A stretch of DNA of 12,032 nucleotides, from assembly GCA_017484235.1 (NCBI GenBank), contig JAFUTM010000231.1, positions 1 to 12,032 on the forward strand. Direction: 5' to 3'. The first letter of the stretch is position 1. Each line of letters starts with the position of its first letter. The notes below the pieces were generated by a model. The model was not told where the DNA came from and made no database searches. It saw only the letters and a list, made by a program, of their open reading frames with translations. This document shows, one piece after another, positions 6,825 through 12,032 of the stretch. Both the position numbers and the translations under genes were made by a program. This stretch comes from Selenomonadaceae bacterium. GTDB lineage: Bacteria > Bacillota > Negativicutes > Selenomonadales > Selenomonadaceae.

Positions 6825-7271
6825 TTACTCAGCAACAATCTCAACATTCAACTTGCTGGATATACCTGGATAAAGTTTGGCAATCGCAACGTATGAGCCA
6901 GGTTTAGTGACTTCCTCTTCAAAGGAAATCTTGCGCTTATCAATATCAATATCGTGAGCAGATTTAAGCACTTTGGCAACGTCGTTACCGCCAACGGAAC
7001 CAAAGAGCTTGCCGCCTTCACCGACTTTAACCGGAATTTTAACGGATAATTTTTCAAGCTGAGCCGCCAACAACTTTGCTTCGTCAGCCTCCTGAGCTTT
7101 ACGGCGTGCATTAACCTTCGCCTTATCTTTGGCCATATTTAAATTTTCAGCCGTAGCAGGCAACGCAAGCTTTTTGGGCAGCAAAAAATTTCTGCCATAG
7201 CCATCAGAAACCTCAACAATATCATCTTTAACGCCAAGTTTTTTTACATCTTGCAATAAAATTACTTTCAT
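6825..7271 (-). CDS. rplI: 50S ribosomal protein L9
   Basis: Binds 23S rRNA at the base of the L1 stalk and helps hold reading frame. From ATG at 7271 the protein has 148 residues, the standard length. The N-terminal L9 signature is present: MKVILLQDVKKLG followed by GYGRNFLLPKKLALPAT near residues 24-40; then a charged helix (about 41-75) and the C-terminal domain with GKLFGSVGGNDVAK. The open frame continues upstream to 7448, overlapping hisC, but the first 59 codons are not L9-like; GGAGG at 7285-7281, 9 bases before the ATG, fixes the start. It sits 58 bases after hisC. rplI is often found with gdpP/yybT-type and dnaB genes, so this placement between hisC and an ECF ATPase is unusual. Confidence 0.97.
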   Translation of the reverse strand: MKVILLQDVKKLGVKDDIVEVSDGYGRNFLLPKKLALPATAENLNMAKDKAKVNARRKAQEADEAKLLAAQLEKLSVKIPVKVGEGGKLFGSVGGNDVAKVLKSAHDIDIDKRKISFEEEVTKPGSYVAIAKLYPGISSKLNVEIVAE

Positions 7272-7280
7272 AAAACAATA

Positions 7281-7285
7281 CCTCC
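7281..7285 (-). promoter_or_regulatory. Ribosome binding site fixing the rplI start
   Basis: GGAGG on the minus strand, 9 bases before ATG at 7271. It lies inside the longer open frame that runs up to 7448 and decides for the shorter, family-length product. Confidence 0.8.
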
Positions 7286-7329
7286 AAATATTATCATATT
7301 GATAAGTGTAATCATTTAACGCGAATTTG

Positions 7330-8385
7330 TCAAGGCTGTACAAAGTTTTTAATAACGTTAAAGCATTCGTCATTCTCCGCGCGTGTGCCCATTGATATGC
7401 GCAGACAATTTTCAAGTCTAGGCGCAGCACCAAAACTTCGGACACCAATGTTTAATGACTCAAGGTGCTCATTCAACGCAACCGCTTTATCGTATTTCAT
7501 TAAAACAAAATTAGTCGACGAAGGATAAACCTTGACGCCATTTAACTTTTGAAGTTGCTCAGATATGCGCTTGCGTTCAGCAATCATCATCTGGATTCTG
7601 GGCACAAACTCATCACGCATCTGATAAACAATGTCAGCCGTCGCGAGAGATAAGGTATTCATATGATAAGGCATATATGTTTTTGCAATCATATCAGTGA
7701 CCTCAGAGCGTGCAATCATATAGCCGACACGCGCACCGGCAAGCCCGTAGGCCTTTGAGAAAGTACGTGCAACAATTAAGTTCGGATACTTTTTAATGAG
7801 GTTGACAGACGATTTGCCATAGAACTCAACATATGCCTCATCAACAAGGAAGGCGCATTTTACATTCTTGGCAATCTCTTCAATCTCATCAATACTCAAT
7901 ACGTTGCCCGTCGGATTATTCGGATTGCAAACAACGGCAAGTGCCGCCTCGTTATCATTAACGGCAGCAATAAATTTATCCACGTCAATATCATACTTAT
8001 CGTCTAAGTCAAACGGCACAGGTTGAGCCTCCGCAGCTTTAGCATAAATTTTATACATTGAAAACGAAGGCTGAGGATAAACAATTTTATGAGAATCCGA
8101 ACCGCCAAATGCATAAAATAATTTCTCAATAATTTCGCTGGAGCCACCGCCAATTAAAATTTGTTCCTTATCCACAGAAAAGTTCCTGGCAATCTGCTCA
8201 CGCAGCGCATCGTATTCATAATTTGGATAACGATTGAACGCAATACGAGAGAGCCGAGACAAAACACGCTCCTCAACGAGCGGCGGCAAATTTAAATTGC
8301 ATTCATTGGCATTGACTTTAATTCTATAGTCGCGCTCAACGCCATCATAAGACGGCATATCTTTTAAATCTTTACGATACTTCAA
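7330..8385 (-). CDS. hisC: Histidinol-phosphate aminotransferase
   Basis: Cytosolic PLP enzyme that converts imidazole-acetol phosphate plus glutamate to histidinol phosphate in histidine synthesis. 351 residues, fold-type I aminotransferase. Visible: NANECNLNLPP (26-35), RYPNYEYDALR (52-62), GGGSSEIIEKLF (79-90), CNPNNPTGNV (153-162), VDEAYVEF (181-188), TFSKAYGLAGARVGY (208-222) with Lys211 as the PLP lysine, and LRISMGTRAEND (328-339) with the carboxylate-binding Arg. Start TTG at 8385 is supported by AAGAAGGGA about 7 bases upstream; an internal ATG at codon 10 would cut into the N-terminal region. No other his genes are adjacent. An aromatic or related aminotransferase role cannot be excluded from sequence alone. 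Confidence 0.9.
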   Translation of the reverse strand: MKYRKDLKDMPSYDGVERDYRIKVNANECNLNLPPLVEERVLSRLSRIAFNRYPNYEYDALREQIARNFSVDKEQILIGGGSSEIIEKLFYAFGGSDSHKIVYPQPSFSMYKIYAKAAEAQPVPFDLDDKYDIDVDKFIAAVNDNEAALAVVCNPNNPTGNVLSIDEIEEIAKNVKCAFLVDEAYVEFYGKSSVNLIKKYPNLIVARTFSKAYGLAGARVGYMIARSEVTDMIAKTYMPYHMNTLSLATADIVYQMRDEFVPRIQMMIAERKRISEQLQKLNGVKVYPSSTNFVLMKYDKAVALNEHLESLNIGVRSFGAAPRLENCLRISMGTRAENDECFNVIKNFVQP

Positions 8386-8416
8386 ATGTAATCCCTTCTT
8401 TCCGTATAACTTAAAT

Positions 8417-8425
8417 ATTATATCA
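8417..8425 (-). promoter_or_regulatory. Extended -10 promoter candidate for hisC
   Basis: TGATATAAT on the minus strand: a perfect -10 hexamer (8422-8417) with the TGn extension. No good -35 is seen at 16-18 bases upstream (TATGAA), as is allowed for extended -10 promoters. The start point would be about 25 bases before the hisC TTG, which leaves no room for a T-box or attenuator leader. Confidence 0.5.
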
Positions 8426-8514
8426 TATCGGCAGTCATATTCATATATATTAAAAATTTTTTTAATGATTGCAGGTATTTTAAAAAAATGCGGCGAATAG
8501 TTATTAATGTATGT

Positions 8515-8531
8515 GTAGTGACGACGACTAC
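8515..8531. other. Short inverted repeat in divergent spacer
   Basis: GTAGT and ACTAC form 5-bp arms around GACGACG. It lies in the AT-rich spacer between hisC and the response regulator, 28 bases upstream of the candidate -35 at 8559. It could be an operator; the arms are short enough to be chance. Confidence 0.25.
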
Positions 8532-8558
8532 CATAAATTATAACTCTTCGACAAATTT

Positions 8559-8585
8559 TAAATCGACAATTAGTTGATGCGAAAT
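8559..8585 (+). promoter_or_regulatory. Candidate promoter, sigma-D/sigma-28-like, for the chemotaxis pair
   Basis: TAAA (8559-8562), 15 bases, TGCGAAAT (8578-8585). The motility sigma consensus is TAAA-N15-GCCGATAT, so the -35 is exact and the -10 agrees at 5 of 8 positions including the CGA core. A competing sigma-A reading of the same bases is TCGACA (8563-8568), 16 bases, TATTAT (8585-8590), one mismatch in each hexamer. Either would start transcription close to the ribosome binding site AGGTG at 8601-8605. Confidence 0.35.
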
Positions 8586-8612
8586 ATTATAAATGAAAGC
8601 AGGTGAGCGTTG

Positions 8613-9467
8613 GTGGAAAAAGTCAAAGTAATGATTGTCGACGATTCCAAGATCAGCCGAACAATATTGGCAAATCATCTATCAAAGACAAATTTTGAGG
8701 TTGTAGCGCAGGCACAAGATGCAGCAGAGGCCATCAAAATGTATCAAGAGCACGATCCTGAGCTTGTGACAATGGATATGAATTTGCCGGACGCTGATGG
8801 AATAGAATGCAGTCGAAAAATACGCGGAATTGATCCTGAAGCAAAAATCGTGATGATAAGCGCGATGAAAGATGCCAGTTTGATTGCTCAAGGGCGTTCA
8901 GTTGGAATAAGTGCATTTTTACAAAAACCGGTAAGTACTAATGAAATAATTGATACGCTTATGCTATTGTGCCAGCAAAAAGTTAATCGCGTGGCACTGC
9001 TGCGAGATTCTTACGCTAAAGCATTTGAACGAGCGTTCCAACAGGGAATACTCAATTTGGTAGGTATACAAAGCCAGATAAATACGGAATTATACGATAA
9101 AAAATATCTGCTGCTTGACGGCATAGCAGTGATAATTGGATTGACTGGCGATCCAACAGGACGCGCTATAATGTATATGAATAATGATACAATGAAGGCG
9201 TTTGCGAAAACAATGCTTGGCACAGAAGATATTACTGAAGACGAAATCACCGAAGCTGCAGAAGAAGCTGCAAACATAGTAATGGGTCGCGGCGTGTCAA
9301 ATGTAAATAATGTATTTAAAGATAAAGAAATGCGCATCACTCCGCCTGGCACTATTTATGGCACGGGCATAAGAATAACCAGCCCTAAACTGACAACATT
9401 TAAGCTCACTGCATCAACTAAAATCGGTGAAATTTACATAAATATCGGTTTTGCGGAAGGAGAATGA
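8613..9467 (+). CDS. Response regulator: CheY-like receiver fused to CheX-like domain
   Basis: 284 residues in two domains. Residues 4-120 form a receiver with the full active-site set: Asp10-Asp11, phosphoacceptor Asp55 (TMDMNLPDADG), Ser83 (VMISAM) and Lys105 (FLQKP). Residues about 133-284 resemble the CheC/CheX/FliY phosphatase family: a helix with GDPTG near 179-183, and EEAANIVMG (217-225) supplying the ExxN pair (Glu218, Asn221) used by these enzymes to remove phosphate from CheY-P. So one chain carries both a phosphoacceptor and a possible phosphatase. Start GTG at 8613 is preferred over TTG at 8610 because AGGTG (8601-8605) is 7 bases away and the product then begins MEKVKVMIVDDSK. 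The stop is 4 bases before cheX. The output is unknown; no DNA-binding domain is present. Confidence 0.85.
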   Translation: MEKVKVMIVDDSKISRTILANHLSKTNFEVVAQAQDAAEAIKMYQEHDPELVTMDMNLPDADGIECSRKIRGIDPEAKIVMISAMKDASLIAQGRSVGISAFLQKPVSTNEIIDTLMLLCQQKVNRVALLRDSYAKAFERAFQQGILNLVGIQSQINTELYDKKYLLLDGIAVIIGLTGDPTGRAIMYMNNDTMKAFAKTMLGTEDITEDEITEAAEEAANIVMGRGVSNVNNVFKDKEMRITPPGTIYGTGIRITSPKLTTFKLTASTKIGEIYINIGFAEGE

Positions 9468-9471
9468 TATT

Positions 9472-9939
9472 GTGGATGCAAAACTCGTAAATCCGTTTAT
9501 AGACGCTTTCATCTCTGTAATGCCGCAAATCGGATTTCCAATTCCAAAGAGAACGAAAGTGTATTTGCAGTCAAAGAACATAATAAACTTTGGCGTAGTG
9601 GTAATGATAGGTTTTACCAAACAAATTCGCGGCAATGTGGTTTACAATATGACTGAAGATACGGCAAAATTTATAGCCTCTACTATGATGATGGGTATGC
9701 CTGTAAGTGAGATTGACGCAATGGCGCAGTCGGCAATTGCTGAGATGAGCAATATGCTTGCGGCAAACACGGCAACCAATTTGACGGCTCTTGATTTAGA
9801 AGTTGACATATCGACACCGAGTTTGACAGTCGGCAAAGACAGTCAGATTAAAATCAGCAGTTCGCAATACTTAACAATCGAAATGGATCTTGGCGGCCAC
9901 AAAGTTGACATTGCCATTGCTGTTGACCGTGACACTTAA
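9472..9939 (+). CDS. cheX: Chemotaxis phosphatase CheX
   Basis: Stand-alone CheX-family protein of 155 residues, the normal size, expected to dephosphorylate CheY-P or the receiver encoded just upstream. The conserved helix AIAEMSNMLAANTATNL (88-104) has the ExxN pair at Glu91 and Asn94; the small residue often found four positions later is Ala here. Beginning MDAKLVNPFIDAFISVMPQIG, it matches the usual CheX N-terminal helix. Start GTG at 9472 is supported by AAGGAG (9457-9462) 9 bases upstream; the longer frame from TTG at 9451 would overlap the preceding gene and swallow that site. Only 4 bases separate it from the upstream gene, so the two are almost surely translated from one mRNA. No CheA, CheW or flagellar gene lies within the window. 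Confidence 0.87.
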   Translation: MDAKLVNPFIDAFISVMPQIGFPIPKRTKVYLQSKNIINFGVVVMIGFTKQIRGNVVYNMTEDTAKFIASTMMMGMPVSEIDAMAQSAIAEMSNMLAANTATNLTALDLEVDISTPSLTVGKDSQIKISSSQYLTIEMDLGGHKVDIAIAVDRDT

Positions 9940-9941
9940 AC

Positions 9942-9974
9942 AATGAGGAATTAGGAATGTTGAATGTTGAATTA
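9942..9974. repeat. GGAAT-type dispersed repeat, short copy
   Basis: AATGAGGAATTAGGAATG followed by two TTGAATG words, starting 2 bases after the cheX stop codon. Same word set as at 1251-1328, 2471-2501 and 6597-6625, but without the GC-rich core or hairpin found in the composite copies. Confidence 0.65.
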
Positions 9975-9992
9975 AGTGGACAATTGACTTTT

Positions 9993-10014
9993 ATTAATCT
10001 TAATAATGATTAAT
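9993..10014. other. AT-rich palindrome upstream of argS
   Basis: ATTAATC and GATTAAT form perfect 7-bp arms with an 8-base loop, 14 bases before the argS ribosome binding site and just after a -35-like TTGACT at 9984-9989. The right arm lies where a -10 would be. It could be an operator or a weak mRNA hairpin; AT-only arms of this size also occur by chance. Confidence 0.3.
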
Positions 10015-10027
10015 TATGTGTATTATC

Positions 10028-10032
10028 GGAGG
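10028..10032 (+). promoter_or_regulatory. Ribosome binding site fixing the argS start
   Basis: GGAGG, 7 bases before TTG at 10040. It lies inside the longer frame that opens at ATG 10016, so the ATG cannot be the normal start. Confidence 0.8.
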
Positions 10033-10039
10033 AATATAT

Positions 10040-11704
10040 TTGCAAATTAAAGTTATAATTGAACAGGCAATTCTCAACGCAATGAAATCGGCAATTGCAG
10101 ACGGTACGTTAAAGCTTGCTGATTCGGATAAATTGCCTGATATTTTATTGGAAGTGCCACCTAAAAAAGAGTTTGGTGATTTTGCCTCAAATGCGGCTAT
10201 GCAGTCAGCCAGAATTTTTCACACAAGCCCACGCAAGATCGCCGAAGAAATAAAAAATCGTATAAACTTAAATCAAATTGAAAAAATCGAGATAGCCGGA
10301 GCTGGTTTTCTCAATTTTTATTTAAAGCCGTCCGTCATTTACGACACCTTTAAAGCGGCTTTTGACGCGGGCGATAATTATGGTCAGCTGCCAAATAAGA
10401 ATAATGCACCGATTCAAATTGAATATGTAAGCGCGAATCCGACTGGTCTTTTGCACGTCGGTCACGGTCGAGGCGCAGCGGCCGGCTCAGCAATGGTGAA
10501 TATGCTCCGTGCGGCCGGATACAACGTCGAGGCGGAATATTATATCAACGATGCCGGTAATCAAATGGAAAATCTTGCTAAATCCGTCAACGCGCGTTAC
10601 CTTGAGCTTTTAGGCCAGACCGTTGAATTTCCGGAAAACGGCTATCACGGTGTTGATATCATCGACACGGCAAAGAAGATACTTGAGCGCGATGGCGATA
10701 AATATTTAAATATGCCGGAAGATGAACGCTTAAAAGTTTTTCAAGATTTAGCCTATGATGAAAAACTTGCAGAACTTAAAAGTGATTTATCGGAGTTTCA
10801 AGTTACTTTTGATAAATGGTTCAGTGAACGCACACTCCACCCTGATGCCATTCACAGTGCAGTTGAAGTCTTGAAGAATAACGGCGCAGCTTACGAGAAG
10901 GACGGCGCGTTATGGCTTAAATCGACTGACTACGGCGATGATAAGGATCGCGTTATCATACGTGAGAACGGTGTGCCGACTTATCTTGCCGCCGATATTG
11001 CATATCATAAAAATAAATTTGAGCGCGATTTTTCTGAAATGATTAATATTTGGGGCGCAGATCATCACGGCTATATTTGCCGTGTTAAGGCAGCTATGTC
11101 AGCTTTGGGCTTCGATTCTGATAAGCTCAAGATTTTATTATTACAAATGGTTGCTCTCTATCGTGGTGGCGAGCTTGTCAAAATGTCTAAACGTACCGGC
11201 GAGAGTATAACACTTCGCGAGCTTATGGAAGAAGTGGGCACTGATGCCGCCAGGTATTTCTTCTTAATGCGTTCAACTGACAGTCAGCTTGACTTTGATC
11301 TCGACCTTGCAAAGAAGAAGTCCAGCGATAATCCTGTTTATTACATTCAATACGCCCACGCGCGAATTTGCAGCATATTCCGTCAAACGGCGGAGCTTAA
11401 TATAAATATGGCAAAAAATCCTAAATTTGAACTGCTGACTCACCCGTCCGAAATTGATTTAATTAATAAAATACTTGAATACGAAGATGAAGTTGAGCAA
11501 GCTGCCAAGAATTATGCACCACAAAAAATGGCAAAATATTCTTATGATATTGCAGCCTTGTTCCACGCCTTCTATCGCGACTGCCGTATCATAGGCGTAC
11601 ACGAAGAATTAGCCTCCGCACGGCTTGCATTAATTAAAGTGACTGCACACGTCATCAAACACTCACTCGGATTATTGGGCGTGTCGGCACCTGAATCAAT
11701 GTAA
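10040..11704 (+). CDS. argS: Arginyl-tRNA synthetase
   Basis: Cytosolic class I aminoacyl-tRNA synthetase charging tRNA-Arg. 554 residues from the TTG start, normal for the family. Order of parts: N-terminal Add-1 domain with EFGDFASNAA (44-53), catalytic core with EYVSANPTGLLHVGHGRG (128-144; HVGH is the HIGH motif at 139-142), GADHHGYICRVK (339-350), KMSKRTGESITL (381-392; the KMSKS loop in its KMSKR form), and a C-terminal DALR anticodon-binding domain starting near NPVYYIQYAHARICSI (431-446). The ATG at 10016 opens a longer frame, but GGAGG at 10028-10032 points to TTG at 10040 and product MQIKVIIEQAIL. It is followed by rpoE after 46 bases with no clear terminator, the usual Firmicutes order, so the two may be co-transcribed. 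Confidence 0.96.
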   Translation: MQIKVIIEQAILNAMKSAIADGTLKLADSDKLPDILLEVPPKKEFGDFASNAAMQSARIFHTSPRKIAEEIKNRINLNQIEKIEIAGAGFLNFYLKPSVIYDTFKAAFDAGDNYGQLPNKNNAPIQIEYVSANPTGLLHVGHGRGAAAGSAMVNMLRAAGYNVEAEYYINDAGNQMENLAKSVNARYLELLGQTVEFPENGYHGVDIIDTAKKILERDGDKYLNMPEDERLKVFQDLAYDEKLAELKSDLSEFQVTFDKWFSERTLHPDAIHSAVEVLKNNGAAYEKDGALWLKSTDYGDDKDRVIIRENGVPTYLAADIAYHKNKFERDFSEMINIWGADHHGYICRVKAAMSALGFDSDKLKILLLQMVALYRGGELVKMSKRTGESITLRELMEEVGTDAARYFFLMRSTDSQLDFDLDLAKKKSSDNPVYYIQYAHARICSIFRQTAELNINMAKNPKFELLTHPSEIDLINKILEYEDEVEQAAKNYAPQKMAKYSYDIAALFHAFYRDCRIIGVHEELASARLALIKVTAHVIKHSLGLLGVSAPESM

Positions 11705-11750
11705 ATATTTATTCACTTTGATAAATAAACTTATATATAAGGAGTAATTT

Positions 11751-12032
11751 ATGAGTAATGTTGATTTAAAAGACATATCAGAAGTTGACGTTGCGTATAA
11801 AATGTTAAGCAACGCCGGCGAACCGATTCATTATAAGAAGTTGATTACTGACGTTATCGAAAGGAAACGCAAAACTGTACAGTCAATGGCGGTTGCAATT
11901 TCGGAGATTTATACAATGATTAATATGGACAGCCGCTTCCAGCACAGAGGCAACGGTCTTTGGGGTCTTACTGAGTGGAATCCTCCGGAAGTGAAACGCG
12001 CGTCCATTCGCGGTCTTTCCAGAACGACCACT
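11751..12032 (+). CDS. rpoE: DNA-directed RNA polymerase subunit delta (partial, 3' end beyond window)
   Basis: The open frame runs off the window end after 94 codons. The visible part is the HARE-HTH/RpoE N-terminal domain: DVAYKMLSNAGEPIHYKKLI (14-33) followed by the strand-turn pattern ISEIYTMINMDSRFQHRGNGLWGL, ending GLTEW. In Firmicutes delta binds RNA polymerase, speeds recycling and alters start-site response to nucleotide levels; its acidic C-terminal tail would lie outside the window. ATG at 11751 with GGAG 6 bases upstream (11741-11744). Placement after argS supports the call; pyrG is often next. The gap before it contains only an AT-only inverted repeat (11706-11712 with 11721-11727). 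Confidence 0.9.
   Translation, partial: MSNVDLKDISEVDVAYKMLSNAGEPIHYKKLITDVIERKRKTVQSMAVAISEIYTMINMDSRFQHRGNGLWGLTEWNPPEVKRASIRGLSRTTT

Noticed and set aside
7272..7448. N-terminal extension of rplI into the hisC coding region.
   Set aside because: The extra 59 residues are hisC sequence in another frame; GGAGG before ATG 7271 and the L9 signature fix the shorter protein.
8386..8500. T-box or histidine attenuator leader upstream of hisC.
   Set aside because: The likely -10 leaves a leader of about 25 bases, and no stem-loop series, His codon run or T-box motif is visible.
11706..11727. Inverted repeat after argS as a terminator.
   Set aside because: The 7-bp arms are purely A/T, the loop is 8 bases and no T tract follows; read-through into rpoE is more likely.

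Overview
The window most likely comes from a Negativicutes bacterium (a diderm Firmicute, perhaps Selenomonadaceae). Two signals point there. A gene for the RNA polymerase delta subunit (rpoE), a Firmicutes-type protein, follows argS in the usual Firmicutes order. The window also carries a large RTX-type calcium-binding protein of the kind secreted by diderm bacteria, plus a WecA/WecB pair for lipid-linked polysaccharide. Base composition is moderately AT-rich. The genus is inference; no rRNA or other typing marker is present.

Layout. Positions 1-8385 are read on the minus strand and 8613-12032 on the plus strand, diverging from an AT-rich spacer of about 230 bases (8386-8612). Going leftwards from that spacer: hisC (histidinol-phosphate aminotransferase), rplI (ribosomal protein L9), a composite intergenic repeat, an energy-coupling-factor transporter ATPase (ecfA/cbiO type), a 994-residue RTX-like protein, a second copy of the composite repeat, then a separate unit driven by a consensus sigma-A promoter: wecA/tagO-like phosphosugar transferase and wecB UDP-GlcNAc 2-epimerase, closed by a rho-independent terminator at 12-54. 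Going rightwards: a response regulator fused to a CheX-like domain, stand-alone cheX, argS, and the first 94 codons of rpoE.

How the genes fit together. WecA and WecB plausibly act in one pathway: WecA loads a sugar phosphate onto undecaprenyl phosphate and WecB supplies UDP-ManNAc. The receiver-CheX fusion and CheX overlap functionally as a chemotaxis phosphatase pair and are translationally close (4 bases apart). argS and rpoE are housekeeping. The hisC, rplI, ecfA and RTX genes have no evident common job; the RTX gene has no type I secretion genes beside it and the ECF ATPase has no partner ATPase or EcfT here.

The most interesting non-coding signal is a family of dispersed repeats. A short module rich in GGAAT and GAGGAAT words occurs at four sites, three of them within a few bases of a stop or start codon. 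Two sites (2471-2700 and 6597-6824) extend it into a composite of about 230 bases with a GC-rich core, a strong hairpin and an AT-rich tail that abuts the stop codon of the neighbouring minus-strand gene. The most interesting protein is the RTX-like protein, which has mainly an 18-21-residue repeat spacing, one short canonical 9-residue block, and four copies of a separate module of 60-70 residues. No tRNA, rRNA, CRISPR array or transposase was seen.
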